Shown in pieces: positions 20,018 through 28,963 of a DNA stretch of 36,529 nucleotides. The stretch covers positions 20,115-56,643 of the forward strand of contig NZ_NEUE01000157.1 of the NCBI RefSeq assembly GCF_002910905.1, read 5' to 3'. Source of the stretch: Streptomyces sp. SM11 (GTDB lineage: Bacteria > Actinomycetota > Actinomycetes > Streptomycetales > Streptomycetaceae). A program made the position numbers and the translations under genes. Position 1 is the first letter of the stretch, and each line of letters starts with the position of its first letter. Under the pieces are notes generated by a model, which saw only the letters and a program-made list of their open reading frames with translations, made no database searches and was not told where the DNA came from.

Positions 20018-20047
20018 TTGTACGGAGTGCTTTCAAGCCAGTACGCT
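20018..20047 (+). promoter_or_regulatory. candidate promoter of the STAND ATPase gene
   Basis: TTGTAC (20018-20023) and TACGCT (20042-20047) are spaced by 18 bp. A start 7 nt on would fall at about 20054, just before ATG 20057, and no ribosome binding site is visible, so a leaderless transcript is plausible. Confidence 0.4.
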
Positions 20048-20056
20048 CCGTGTTTC

Positions 20057-22270
20057 ATGCGACGCCTGCAGGACCCCTCCCCGAGTCCCGATGATCCGGA
20101 CGCCCGCCCCGCGGCGACGCCCGGCAACCTCCCGGCCGAACTGAACAGGTTCGTGGGACGTGAGGACGAACTGGCCGAGCTCGACGGGCTGCTGGAGGAG
20201 TCCCGGCTCGTCACCGTCGCCGGAGTGGCGGGCGTGGGCAAGACCCGGTGCGTCACCCGTGTCGCCGCGCTGCGGAAGAAACGGTACTGCGACGGGGTCC
20301 TGCTGGCCGAGCTGTCCGCCGTCCGCCACCCCGACCTGCTGGAACGCGCCCTGGTCGACTCACTGGGCCTGACCGACCACACCAGCAGGCCACCGCGCGC
20401 GATCCTCGTCGGACACCTCTCCGAGCGCCGGACGCTGCTGGTGATCGACGGCTTCGAGCACCTCGTCGACGCCTGCGCCGACCTCGTCACCGAACTGCTG
20501 CGCCGGGCCCCCCGCCTCCAGGTGCTCGCGGCCGGACGCTGCCCCCTCCGGGTGGACGGGGAACGGACGTTCCCACTCGCCACGATGTCCGACGGGGACG
20601 CGGTGGAGCTCTTCACCGAACGGGCGCGCGGGGTGCGGCCGGGCTGGGAGCCGACAGCGGGCGAGCGGACGGCCGTGCTGGAGCTCTGCCGCCGCCTCGA
20701 CGGCATTCCGCTGGCCCTGGAGCTGGCGGCCGGGCGGCTGCGCGCCCTCTCGGTGCACCAGGTGCTCCTGCGCCTGGACGACCGGTTCCGGCTGCTGACC
20801 GGCGGCCGGCGCGGCGCGCCGCCCCGCCACCAGACGCTGCGTACGGCGATCGGCTGGAGCCATGAGCTGTGCACGCCCGAGCAGCGGCTGCTGTGGGCAC
20901 GGCTCTCGGTGTTCGCCGGGCAGTTCGACCTGGAGGCCGCCGAGTACATCTGCGGCGGGACGGACCTGCCCGCCGACTCGGTGCTCGATGTGCTGGACGA
21001 GCTGCTGGCCCAGTCGGTGGTGGAGCGCGAGGACGGCCCGACCGGCGCCCGCTACCGGCTGCTGGACACGGTCAGCGAGTACGGGGCGCAGTGGCTGGCG
21101 GCCACCGGGGACGCCCAGCGGCTGCGGCGGCGGCACCGGGACTGGTTCCTGGGGCTGGCGACCTGGTGCGAGCTGGACTGGTTCAGTCCGCGCCAGGCGG
21201 AGGTGGCGACGCGGATCGACAGCGAGCTGCCCAATCTCCGCCGGGCGATGGAATGTTCGATGGAGAGCCCCGACGAGGTGCATCTGGCGCAGTATCTGGC
21301 GGGCACTCTGTGGTTCTACTGGGCCGGCTGCGGGCGGCTGTCCGAAGGGCGGCACTGGCTGGAGCACGTTCTGGAGGAACCGACCCCGCACGACGCCGCA
21401 CGGCTGAAGGTGCTGTGGGTCCTGGGCTATGTGGCGGTGCTGCAGGGCGACGCGGTCGGCGCGATCTCGGCGCTCCAGGAGTGCCGGGAGGAGGCCGAGC
21501 GCTCCGGGGACGCGACGGCGATGGCGTACGCGGTGCACCGCACGGGGTGCCTGGCGATCGTGACGGACGACATGCCGCGGGCCGAGGAACTGCTCCGCGA
21601 CGCGCTCGGCCGGTACCGCGAGGTCGGCGAGCTGAACAGCAATGTGCTGATGGCGCAGGTGGAACTGGCCATGGCGGTGGCGTTCCTCGGCGATCTGGAC
21701 ACGGCGGCGGTGATCTGCGACGAGGTCCGGGAGATCTGTGAGGACCACGGGGAGCGGTGGGCGCTGGCGTACGCGCTGTACGTCCTGGCGTACGCGGCGC
21801 TGCGGCGGGGGCGGCCGGCGCGGGCGCGGCAGATGCTCGGGCAGTGCCTGACGATCGGCCGGACGTTCAACGATCTGCTGGGCACGGTGCTGTCGCTGGA
21901 GCTGCTGGCCCTGGTGACGGTGGTGGAGGGGGACGCCGGGGAGGCCGCCGTGCTCCAGGGCGCGGCGGAGGGCATCTGGCCGTCGGTGGGTCTGCGGCTG
22001 TTCGGCTCGGCGTTCTACGGGCGGCCTCGGGCCGAGTGCGAGGAACAGGCGCGCCGGGAGCTGGGGAACGGGGCGTACGAGGAGGGGCTGCGGGCGGGCC
22101 GGCGGCTGGATCCGGCCACCGCGGTCGACCGTGCGCTGGCCGGCGGCGCAACGCCCGCGGCGAAGGACGCGCCGGGCGCGGGTGGGGCGGCGGCGCCGGG
22201 CGGGCCCGGGGCAACGCGAAGGCCCGCCGCCTCCCGGATGACAGGGAGGGGCGGGCCGGAGCGCTGGTGA
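20057..22270 (+). CDS. AfsR/LuxR-type STAND ATPase with TPR-like C-terminus, no DNA-binding domain
   Basis: Encodes 737 aa from ATG 20057. Domain order: short Pro-rich lead, RFVGREDELAELDGLL, Walker A GVAGVGKTR (56-64), Walker B LLVIDGFEHL (usually LDNCEH), sensor-like RCPLRVDGERTFPL, GIPLALELAAGRLRAL, and the winged-helix-like part LRTAIGWSHELCTPEQRLL. About 400 residues of helical TPR-type repeats follow. SARP and LuxR HTH domains, usual in regulators of this build, are absent at both ends, so it may act through protein contacts or be a signalling switch. The last 17 codons overlap the terminator hairpin of rpsD, which converges from the other strand. The target is unknown. Confidence 0.85.
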   Translation: MRRLQDPSPSPDDPDARPAATPGNLPAELNRFVGREDELAELDGLLEESRLVTVAGVAGVGKTRCVTRVAALRKKRYCDGVLLAELSAVRHPDLLERALVDSLGLTDHTSRPPRAILVGHLSERRTLLVIDGFEHLVDACADLVTELLRRAPRLQVLAAGRCPLRVDGERTFPLATMSDGDAVELFTERARGVRPGWEPTAGERTAVLELCRRLDGIPLALELAAGRLRALSVHQVLLRLDDRFRLLTGGRRGAPPRHQTLRTAIGWSHELCTPEQRLLWARLSVFAGQFDLEAAEYICGGTDLPADSVLDVLDELLAQSVVEREDGPTGARYRLLDTVSEYGAQWLAATGDAQRLRRRHRDWFLGLATWCELDWFSPRQAEVATRIDSELPNLRRAMECSMESPDEVHLAQYLAGTLWFYWAGCGRLSEGRHWLEHVLEEPTPHDAARLKVLWVLGYVAVLQGDAVGAISALQECREEAERSGDATAMAYAVHRTGCLAIVTDDMPRAEELLRDALGRYREVGELNSNVLMAQVELAMAVAFLGDLDTAAVICDEVREICEDHGERWALAYALYVLAYAALRRGRPARARQMLGQCLTIGRTFNDLLGTVLSLELLALVTVVEGDAGEAAVLQGAAEGIWPSVGLRLFGSAFYGRPRAECEEQARRELGNGAYEEGLRAGRRLDPATAVDRALAGGATPAAKDAPGAGGAAAPGGPGATRRPAASRMTGRGGPERW
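22221..22257 (-). terminator. rpsD terminator inside the 3' end of the convergent gene
   Basis: GGCCCGCC-G-CCTCCC pairs with GGGAGG-GGCGGGCC, one bulged G, 9-nt loop. It lies 30 bp past the rpsD stop and within the last codons of the plus-strand ATPase gene. Confidence 0.7.
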
Positions 22271-22287
22271 GAGCGGCTACGCCTGGA

Positions 22288-22902
22288 TCAGCGGGCGTAG
22301 TACTCGACGACGAGCTGCTCGTCGCAGATCACCGGGATCTCCTTGCGGTTCGGGTCCCGGTCCAGGCGGAAGGCCAGGGCCTTCAGGTTCACCTGGAGGT
22401 AGCGCGGGGTCTCACCGTCGGTGTCGTAGCCACCCTCGCGGGCCACCTGGAAGGGGACCTTGGAGCGGCTGCGCTCGCGGACCATCACGACGTCGTCGGG
22501 ACGGACGCGGAAGGACGGCTTGTCGACCTTGCCACCGTTGACCTCGATGTGGCCGTGGACGACCATCTGGCGGGCCTGGTAGATGGTGCGGGCGATGCCC
22601 GAACGCAGGACCAGGGCGTCGAGGCGACGCTCGAGCTCGACGACCAGCGCCTCGCCCGTCTTGCCTTCGGCCTTCTTGGCACGGTCGTAGGCGCGCGCCA
22701 TCTGGCGCTCGCTGATGTCGTACTGCGCACGCAGGCGCTGCTTCTCCAGCAGACGGACCTTGTAGTCCGAGTTCTGCTTGCGGCCACGGCCGTGCTCGCC
22801 CGGCGGGTACGGACGAGCTTCGAAGTACTTGACAGCCTTGGGCGTCAGAGCGATGCCGAGGGCACGCGACTTCTTGACCTTGGGACGCGACTGGTTAGGC
22901 AC
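22288..22902 (-). CDS. rpsD: 30S ribosomal protein S4
   Basis: Encodes 204 aa, typical length, from GTG 22902; GGAGG lies 8 nt upstream. S4 nucleates 16S rRNA folding with its N-terminal region and carries an S4 RNA-binding domain, visible as RLDALVLRSGIARTIYQARQMVVHGHIEVNGGKVDKPSF. The N-terminus MPNQSRPKVKKSRALGIALT lacks the four cysteines of zinc-binding S4, so this is the cysteine-free (C-minus) form. It is monocistronic here, apart from the operons where S4 often sits in other bacteria, as is normal in Streptomyces. It is transcribed away from the DUF2470 gene. Confidence 0.98.
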   Translation of the reverse strand: MPNQSRPKVKKSRALGIALTPKAVKYFEARPYPPGEHGRGRKQNSDYKVRLLEKQRLRAQYDISERQMARAYDRAKKAEGKTGEALVVELERRLDALVLRSGIARTIYQARQMVVHGHIEVNGGKVDKPSFRVRPDDVVMVRERSRSKVPFQVAREGGYDTDGETPRYLQVNLKALAFRLDRDPNRKEIPVICDEQLVVEYYAR

Positions 22903-22925
22903 GTTCTCCAGACCTCCGTTGTGGG

Positions 22926-22944
22926 TTAGGTTAGGTTTACCTTA
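22926..22944. promoter_or_regulatory. iron-box-like operator (DmdR/IdeR type)
   Basis: TTAGGTTAGGTTTACCTTA matches the actinobacterial iron box TTAGGTTAGGCTAACCTAA at 16 of 19 positions. It is centred in the 56-bp gap between rpsD and the divergent DUF2470 gene, and ends 3 bp before the latter's ribosome binding site. An iron-loaded DmdR1/IdeR repressor bound here would block the DUF2470 promoter or leader. Its effect on rpsD is unclear. Confidence 0.6.
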
Positions 22945-22958
22945 CTCAAGGAGATCGC

Positions 22959-23792
22959 ATGTCTCGCCCTGGGAACACCACTCACGTCACGGACAGCACA
23001 GACAGCGGCAGCACACCAGAAGGTGCTGCTACGACGGAAGGCCGATCTGATCGTGGTCAGCCGCGTCCCAGCGGGCTTGAAAACACTCGGATGCCGTCAG
23101 CAGCCGAGCGCACACGAACTCTCGTACAGAGTACCTGCTCCGCGCTGCTCGTCGTACCGGGGCTCGATCTGACCCGCGCCGACCCTCTCTTCCCGGACAG
23201 CAGGAGGGTGGGACCCGATGGTGATCTGTTCCTCGAATTCCCCGCGGATTCCCCGGCCGTTCGGGCCGCGACGCACGCACAGGGCGACGAGCTGACCGCC
23301 GTGCTGGAGATCACGGACGTCGCTCCGGTCTCCGTACCGCACCGGATCCGCGGCCGCGCGTGGGTCTCCGGCTGGATCACCTGCGTGCCCGGCCTGGCCG
23401 AGCCCGGCCGGATGATGCTGCGCCTGGAGTTCGGCGAGGCGTACGTGGACGACCTCTGGGGCGCCGAGGACATCGGGGCGGAGGACTTCCGGGACGCAGC
23501 CCCCGACCCGCTGGTCCGGCACGAGGCGGAGCTGCTCCAGCATCTGCACTCCGCCCACGACGAGCGGATGCGCACCCTGTGCGGTCTGCTGGGCGAGCGG
23601 ACCGCCCGGGCCGGCTCCTCCCGCCGGCCCAGGGCCGTGCCGGTCGCCCTTGACCGCTTCGGACTGCGAGTCCGCTTCGTCGAGGACCAGGGGTCGTGCT
23701 TCGACGCCCGCTTCGAGTTCCCGGAGCCGGTGCGCGATGTCACCGAGCTGCGCCGAGCCATGCACACGCTCTTCGAGGCGGCCGCGTCCTGA
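22959..23792 (+). CDS. DUF2470 domain protein, probably iron/heme linked
   Basis: Encodes 277 aa from ATG 22959, with AAGGAG (22948-22953) 5 nt upstream. Residues 1-45 are Ser/Thr/Gly-rich and disordered. The middle (about 46-180) is a split-barrel-like region (LFLEFPADSPAVRAAT, HRIRGRAWVSGWI). Residues about 190-275 match DUF2470: ELLQHLHSAHDERMRTLCGL, VALDRFGLRVRF, FEFPEPVRDVTELRRAM. This domain forms the C-terminal part of HugZ-type heme-degrading proteins. Together with the iron-box-like site just upstream, a role in heme or iron handling under iron limitation is inferred; heme ligands cannot be confirmed from sequence. Confidence 0.8.
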   Translation: MSRPGNTTHVTDSTDSGSTPEGAATTEGRSDRGQPRPSGLENTRMPSAAERTRTLVQSTCSALLVVPGLDLTRADPLFPDSRRVGPDGDLFLEFPADSPAVRAATHAQGDELTAVLEITDVAPVSVPHRIRGRAWVSGWITCVPGLAEPGRMMLRLEFGEAYVDDLWGAEDIGAEDFRDAAPDPLVRHEAELLQHLHSAHDERMRTLCGLLGERTARAGSSRRPRAVPVALDRFGLRVRFVEDQGSCFDARFEFPEPVRDVTELRRAMHTLFEAAAS

Positions 23793-23807
23793 TCCCGGGG
23801 CGGCGCC

Positions 23808-25181
23808 CTACGACGGCTCCGCGCCCTCGCCGCCGGAACGCCCCAGTCGCTCGCGGACCCGCTCGACGACGTCCGCGTACCGCGCCTCGGCGCCGTAGCG
23901 GGTCGGGGTGTAGTACTGCCGGTCGCGGACCGCGTCCGGGGCGTACTGCTGGGCGGCGATGCCGCCCTGCACGTCGTGCGGATAGACATACCCCTGGGCA
24001 TGGCCGAGCTTGGCGGCGCCCTTGTAGTGGCCGTCGCGCAGATGGGCCGGGACGGGGCCCGCGAGCCCCTTGCGCACGTCCTCCTGCGCCGCGGAGATCG
24101 CCAGGGTCGCCGCGTTGGACTTGGGGGCGAGCGCCAGCGCGATGGTGGCGTGGCTGAGGGTGAGCGCCGCCTCCGGAAATCCGATCATGGCCACCGCCTG
24201 GGCGGCGGCCACGGCGGTCGGCAGCGCGGTGGGATCGGCCAGGCCGATGTCCTCGCTGGCCGAGATCATCAGCCGCCGGGCGATGAACCGCGGGTCCTCC
24301 CCCGCCTCGATCATGCGGGCCAGGTAGTGCAGAGCGGCGTCCACGTCGGAGCCGCGGATGGACTTGATGAGCGCGCTGGCCACGTCGTAGTGCTGGTCGC
24401 CGTCACGGTCGTACTTCACGGCGGCGCGGTCGACGGTCGCCTCCACCGTCTCCAGGGTGATCTCCGCCTCCCCGGTGGCGATGGCCGCGCCCGCCGCGGC
24501 CTCCAGCGCCGTCAGGGCCCGGCGCGCGTCGCCGCCCGCGATGCGCAGCAGATGGGCCTCGGCGTCCTCGGGCAGGGCGACCGCCCCGCCCAGACCCCGC
24601 TCATCGGTCAGCGCCCGGCGCAGCAGGGAGCGCAGATCGTCGTCGGTCAGCGGCTCCAGGGTCAGCAGCAGGGAGCGCGAGAGCAGCGGGGAGATGATCG
24701 AGAAATACGGATTCTCCGTGGTGGCGGCGATGAGAGTCACCCAGCGGTTCTCCACGGCGGGGAGCAGGGAGTCCTGCTGAGCCTTGGAGAAGCGGTGGAT
24801 CTCGTCCAGGAAGAGGACGGTCTCCTTGCCGAAGCCGCCGGTGGCGCGACGCGCGCTCTCGATGACGGCCCGGACCTCCTTGACGCCCGCGGTGATCGCG
24901 GAGAGCTCGACGAAGCGCTTGTTGGTCGCCTTGCTGACCACGTACGCCAGGGTCGTCTTGCCGGTGCCGGGCGGGCCCCACAGGATGACCGAGGACGCGC
25001 CGGCCGGACCGCCGCCCCCTTCGCCGACGAGGCGGCGCAGCGGCGAGCCCGGCTTCAGCAGATGCTGCTGGCCGACGACCTCGTCGAGGACACGGGGACG
25101 CATCCGGACAGCCAGAGGGCTGCTGGACGGGTCCTTCTCCTGGCGGTCTTCGGCGGCTGCGGTAAAGAGGTCGGGCTCCAC
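23808..25181 (-). CDS. rarA: replication-associated recombination protein A (RarA/MgsA AAA+ ATPase)
   Basis: Encodes 457 aa from GTG 25181; an in-frame start at 25226 would add 15 residues. RarA is a clamp-loader-like AAA+ tetramer that acts at stalled replication forks. Visible: [21 protein letters not shown], Walker [16 protein letters not shown], Walker [20 protein letters not shown], sensor 1 [12 protein letters not shown], the arginine finger region [11 protein letters not shown], and C-terminal [41 protein letters not shown], which is diagnostic of the family. It converges with the DUF2470 gene with a 15-bp gap. Confidence 0.96.
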   Translation of the reverse strand: MEPDLFTAAAEDRQEKDPSSSPLAVRMRPRVLDEVVGQQHLLKPGSPLRRLVGEGGGGPAGASSVILWGPPGTGKTTLAYVVSKATNKRFVELSAITAGVKEVRAVIESARRATGGFGKETVLFLDEIHRFSKAQQDSLLPAVENRWVTLIAATTENPYFSIISPLLSRSLLLTLEPLTDDDLRSLLRRALTDERGLGGAVALPEDAEAHLLRIAGGDARRALTALEAAAGAAIATGEAEITLETVEATVDRAAVKYDRDGDQHYDVASALIKSIRGSDVDAALHYLARMIEAGEDPRFIARRLMISASEDIGLADPTALPTAVAAAQAVAMIGFPEAALTLSHATIALALAPKSNAATLAISAAQEDVRKGLAGPVPAHLRDGHYKGAAKLGHAQGYVYPHDVQGGIAAQQYAPDAVRDRQYYTPTRYGAEARYADVVERVRERLGRSGGEGAEPS

Positions 25182-25268
25182 GTCATGAAGCCTATGCGAC
25201 CCCACTGACAGCGCCCCGGCCAGCACCTGTGAGCGTCCACGACCGCCTACGAAACAGGTAGGTGCCTC

Positions 25269-25907
25269 TCAGCTGGTCCAGAAGTCCCACCAGCGGGTCA
25301 GGATCAGCATGCCGATGACCCCGATCCACATCACCGGGAGCACCCAGGGGAACTCGGTGAGCCCGCTGCGCAGCCAGGCCGGGGCAGGGAGGATGCGGTG
25401 CTTGACGTTGTGCGTGGTCACGTAGCAGAACATGACGATGGTGGCGACCCAGGCCAGGCAGCACCACAGGCAGAGCGAGTTGATGTTGTACAGCGACTGG
25501 TACTGGAGCCAGGTGCAGAAGCCGACGCCGAAGAGGGTCCCGGCGTTCAGCCCGAGCCAGAACCAGCCGCGGTAGCGGGCGCCGGCGAGCAGGCCCATGC
25601 CGATCGCGATGACCATGCCGTACGTGACGAGGCCCAGCATCGGGTTGGGGAACCCGAACGCCGAGGCCTGCTCGCTCTTCATGATGTTGCCGCACGCGAC
25701 GACGGGGTTGAGACTGCACCCGGGGGTGAAGGAGGGGTCCTCCAGCAGCTTGAACTTGTCGATCGTGATGACCCAGGAGGCCAGCACCCCGGCCGCCCCG
25801 GTGATCACCAGGAGCAGGGCGAGACCGCGTCCGGCCCCGAAGGTGCGCTTGCGGCCGCCCTCGTCATGGTCGGAGGAGAGCTCGTGGTCTACCGCTGCAG
25901 TCGTCAT
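25269..25907 (-). CDS. vitamin K epoxide reductase (VKOR) family membrane protein
   Basis: Encodes 212 aa from ATG 25907. Bacterial VKORs reoxidise a DsbA-like partner and pass electrons to menaquinone, supporting disulfide formation outside the membrane. It has four or five hydrophobic segments (about 27-48, 89-108, 115-135, 144-165, 185-205). Conserved cysteines: loop pair C64 and C72, and the active-site CLWC (C146, C149) in a membrane segment, plus the conserved Ser in NIMKSEQASAFG. No fused thioredoxin domain is present. It lies between rarA and the divergent ABC cassette. Confidence 0.93.
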   Translation of the reverse strand: MTTAAVDHELSSDHDEGGRKRTFGAGRGLALLLVITGAAGVLASWVITIDKFKLLEDPSFTPGCSLNPVVACGNIMKSEQASAFGFPNPMLGLVTYGMVIAIGMGLLAGARYRGWFWLGLNAGTLFGVGFCTWLQYQSLYNINSLCLWCCLAWVATIVMFCYVTTHNVKHRILPAPAWLRSGLTEFPWVLPVMWIGVIGMLILTRWWDFWTS

Positions 25908-26043
25908 ATCGCCGTTCCGTCACCGAGTGGTCAGCCGGGCAAGGTCATTGTGCCGCACCCCTGTACGGGTCAACCGTTCGATGGACATAAAGGTGTACGC
26001 CTGGTGGGTAGCAGAACGCCGGTCCCACGAAATGCTCGGACCC

Positions 26044-26901
26044 ATGACGGAACTCGTGGTGAACGTGCGCGGACTGCGCAAGCGATACGGCGGTGTGACC
26101 GCTCTGGACGGCCTGGACCTGGGCATCCGGCGCGGCGAGGTGTTGGGACTGCTCGGCCCGAACGGTGCCGGGAAGAGCACCTGCGTGGGCGTGCTCCAGG
26201 GGCAGCGGGACCGGGACGGCGGCAGTATGGAGGTCCTCGGCGTCGACCCCGCGACGGCCGACCGCCGTCAACGCTCCCGGGTCGGGATCGTCTGGCAGGA
26301 TGAATCCGCGCCCGCCGAGTTGACGGTACGGGAGACGGTCCGGCACTTCGCCCGCTACTACCCGCACCCGCGCGACCCCGACGAGACCATCGCCCTGGTC
26401 GGTCTGGAGGCGAAAGCGGGATCCCGGACCAAGGCCCTCTCGGGTGGTCAGCGCCGACGCCTCGATGTGGCGCTCGGGGTGATCGGCTCCCCCGAACTCC
26501 TCCTGCTCGACGAGCCGACCACCGGTTTCGATCCGGCGGCCCGGCGACAGTTCTGGGAGCTGATCCGGCTGCTCGCGGACGGTGGCACCACCATCCTCCT
26601 CACCACGCACTATCTGGAGGAGGCCGAGGCGCTCGCCGACCGGCTCGTGGTCGTCGCCGCGGGCGCCGCGGTCGCCGCGGGAACCCCCGGGGAACTGCGG
26701 GCCCGGTACGGCACACACGCCACGGTCCGGTGGACGGAGCCCGACGGATCGCCGCGCTCCGAGGAGACCGGGACGCCGACCCGTACGGTCACCGCGCTCG
26801 CCGACCGCTTCGGCGGAGAGGTCCCGGGGCTGCTGGTCACCCGGCCCACGCTCGAAGACGTCTACCTGCGGCTCACCAGGCAGTCGGAGGCCGTCCGATG
26901 A
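26044..26901 (+). CDS. ABC-2 type exporter, ATP-binding subunit
   Basis: Encodes 285 aa from ATG 26044; an ATG at 26032 is also possible. All nucleotide-binding motifs are present: Walker A GPNGAGKST, signature LSGGQRRRL, Walker B LLLLDEPTTGFDP, switch His in LLTTHYLEEAEAL. The C-terminal extension (about 215-285) is of the drug-export DrrA-like type. The stop overlaps the permease start by ATGA, so the subunits are coupled. With the kinase and response regulator directly downstream, the exporter may be sensed or regulated by them. The substrate is unknown; antibiotic or lipid export are possibilities. Confidence 0.93.
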   Translation: MTELVVNVRGLRKRYGGVTALDGLDLGIRRGEVLGLLGPNGAGKSTCVGVLQGQRDRDGGSMEVLGVDPATADRRQRSRVGIVWQDESAPAELTVRETVRHFARYYPHPRDPDETIALVGLEAKAGSRTKALSGGQRRRLDVALGVIGSPELLLLDEPTTGFDPAARRQFWELIRLLADGGTTILLTTHYLEEAEALADRLVVVAAGAAVAAGTPGELRARYGTHATVRWTEPDGSPRSEETGTPTRTVTALADRFGGEVPGLLVTRPTLEDVYLRLTRQSEAVR

Positions 26902-27719
26902 CCGCGCCGGACACCACCGGCCTGCCCGGTGCCTGGAGCCTGGGTCTGCTGCGCGGCGGTCTGGAACTGAAGCAGTTCTTCCGCCTGCGCGACCAGGTCG
27001 TCTTCTCGCTCGCCTTCCCCGTCGTCCTCCTGGTGCTGCTCGCCTCGATCTTCGGCGGTGAGACGGCGGACGGTGAGGTCCCCGTCTCGCAGATCTATGT
27101 GGCCGCGATGCTCGGGGCGGGCATCATGGCGACCAGCTTCCAGTCGCTCGGCATCTCCATCGCGATCGAACGCGACGAGCGGCTGCTGCGCCGGCTGATC
27201 TCCACACCGATGCCGCCCGCCGCCTACTTCCTGGGGAAGGTGTGGCTGGTCCTGGTCACCGGGGCCCTGGAGGCGGCCGTCCTGCTGGCGGTCGGGGTGG
27301 GACTGTACGATCTTGACCTGCCCGGGGACGTGTCCACCTGGCTGACGTTCGGCTGGATCTTCCTGCTCGGGACGGCGGCCTGCGCGCTGCTCGGCATCGC
27401 GATCAGCAGCCTGCCGGGGTCGGGCCGGAGCGCGGGCTCGGTGGTCATCCTGCCGTTCCTGGTGCTCCAGTTCGTCTCCGGCGTCTACATCCCGGCGAGC
27501 GAACTCCCGGACTGGATGCTGAACATCGGCGCACTGTTCCCGCTGAAGTGGATGTGCCAGGGGTTTCGCGGAGTCTTTCTGCCCGAATCGGCCGCCGTGC
27601 TGGAACAGGCGGGCGGCTGGGAGTTCGGACGGATCGCCCTCGTGCTGGGCGCGTGGTGCATCGGAGGATTGCTGCTGTGTCTGCTGACGTTTCGCTGGAA
27701 GAGCCGGCGCGACGGCTGA
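26898..27719 (+). CDS. ABC-2 type exporter, permease subunit
   Basis: Encodes 273 aa from ATG 26898. It has six hydrophobic segments: VVFSLAFPVVLLVLLASIFG, MLGAGIMATSFQSLGISIAI, LVLVTGALEAAVLLAVGVGL, WIFLLGTAACALLGIAISSL, VVILPFLVLQFVSGVYIP and IALVLGAWCIGGLLLCLLTF. The segment IERDERLLRRLISTPMP is the usual cytoplasmic loop of ABC-2 permeases. It pairs with the ATPase just upstream as a homodimeric or heterodimeric exporter. Its last 43 nt overlap the start of the kinase gene. Confidence 0.92.
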   Translation: MTAPDTTGLPGAWSLGLLRGGLELKQFFRLRDQVVFSLAFPVVLLVLLASIFGGETADGEVPVSQIYVAAMLGAGIMATSFQSLGISIAIERDERLLRRLISTPMPPAAYFLGKVWLVLVTGALEAAVLLAVGVGLYDLDLPGDVSTWLTFGWIFLLGTAACALLGIAISSLPGSGRSAGSVVILPFLVLQFVSGVYIPASELPDWMLNIGALFPLKWMCQGFRGVFLPESAAVLEQAGGWEFGRIALVLGAWCIGGLLLCLLTFRWKSRRDG

Positions 27720-28951
27720 CCAGGGCGGCCGGAGCCCGGGACTCCGACGTCTGGGTCCGGTCGCTGCCTCCCTGGGACGGGTACTTCGCCGTCGTCTGGG
27801 CGGTCACCCTCGCCGTGGTGCTGGGGGCCGCCGAACCGTCGTGGCCGGTCCGTGTGGCGGCTGCCTCGATCGTGGCGCTGAATCTGCCGTGGTACGTCCT
27901 GGTCGGCCGGCCGGCCATGCTGGACGACACCGGGGCCGAGGGGCCGGCCCGCCGCTATGTGGTGGGAGCGCTGCTGCTCTTCCTGCCCACCGCGATGCTG
28001 GTCGGCGAGACGCAGCTCGTCACGTTCGCGCTGGCCCCGCAGTGCTTCATGCTGCTGCGGCTGCGGGACGCGCTGTGGGTGCTGGGCGGCATGGGCGCGG
28101 TGCCGTTCGTCGGCTGGACGCAGCTGTGGCATCCGACGGCGGGCGAGACCGCGTTCCGGCTCCTGCTGGCGGTGGCGACCTTCGCGTTCAGCGCGTTCCT
28201 GGGCCGGTGGACGATGCGGATCATCGCCCAGAGCCGCGACCGGGCCGCGCTGATCGCCGAGCTGGAGGCGGGCCGCGAGGAGATCGCCCGGCTGTCCACG
28301 GAACACGGGGCGCTGGCGGAGCGGGAGCGGATGTCGCGGGAGATCCACGACACGCTGGCCCAGGGCTTCACCAGCCTGCTGATGCTCTCCCAGGCCGTCG
28401 AGTCCGAGCTCGACCACGATCTGCCGCAGGCCCGGCGGCATGTGGCCCTGATGACCCGGACCGCGCGGGAGAACCTCGCCGAGGCACGGGCGCTGGTGGC
28501 CGGCGGTTCACCGGCCGATCTGGCCGGCAACTCGCTGGCGGACGCCCTGAACCGGCTGACCGACCGGCACACCGCGCAGACCGGCGCCCCGGCCCTGCTG
28601 ACGGTGGCCGGCGACGTCCGCCCGCTGCCGACCGCGTACGAGGTCGTCGTCCTGCGCGCCTGCCAGGAGGCCCTCGCCAACACCCGTAGACACGCGGGCC
28701 CTTCCGTACCGGTGACCGTCGTGCTGACGTACGCCTCCGATGCCCTGGCCCTGTCCGTACGGGACGAGGGGTGCGGCTTTGATCCCCGGGCGCCGCGCGA
28801 GGGCTACGGCCTCGACGGCGTACGGGCCAGGGCCGAGGAGGCGGGCGGCGGCGCGGCGGTCCGCAGTGCGCCGGGCGCCGGAACCTCGGTGACCGTGACC
28901 CTGCCACTGCCCCCGGCCGTCCCGTCCGCGGGCGCCCAGCAACGCCTCTAG
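27677..28951 (+). CDS. sensor histidine kinase, NarL/DesK type (HisKA_3)
   Basis: Encodes 424 aa from GTG 27677, chosen because GGAGG (27663-27667) lies 9 nt upstream; the start lies 43 nt inside the permease gene. Several membrane segments fill residues about 35-185 with no large outside loop, the DesK-like layout for sensing within the membrane. Then comes a coiled coil (LIAELEAGREEIARLSTEHGAL) and HisKA_3 EIHDTLAQGFTSLLML, phospho-His224. The ATPase domain has ACQEALANTRRHAG (N box), DEGCGFDP and GYGLDGVRARAEEAGG (G boxes). It is cotranscribed with the exporter and the response regulator, so exporter stress is a likely signal. Confidence 0.94.
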   Translation: MSADVSLEEPARRLTRAAGARDSDVWVRSLPPWDGYFAVVWAVTLAVVLGAAEPSWPVRVAAASIVALNLPWYVLVGRPAMLDDTGAEGPARRYVVGALLLFLPTAMLVGETQLVTFALAPQCFMLLRLRDALWVLGGMGAVPFVGWTQLWHPTAGETAFRLLLAVATFAFSAFLGRWTMRIIAQSRDRAALIAELEAGREEIARLSTEHGALAERERMSREIHDTLAQGFTSLLMLSQAVESELDHDLPQARRHVALMTRTARENLAEARALVAGGSPADLAGNSLADALNRLTDRHTAQTGAPALLTVAGDVRPLPTAYEVVVLRACQEALANTRRHAGPSVPVTVVLTYASDALALSVRDEGCGFDPRAPREGYGLDGVRARAEEAGGGAAVRSAPGAGTSVTVTLPLPPAVPSAGAQQRL

Positions 28952-28963
28952 AAGGAGTTTGTG

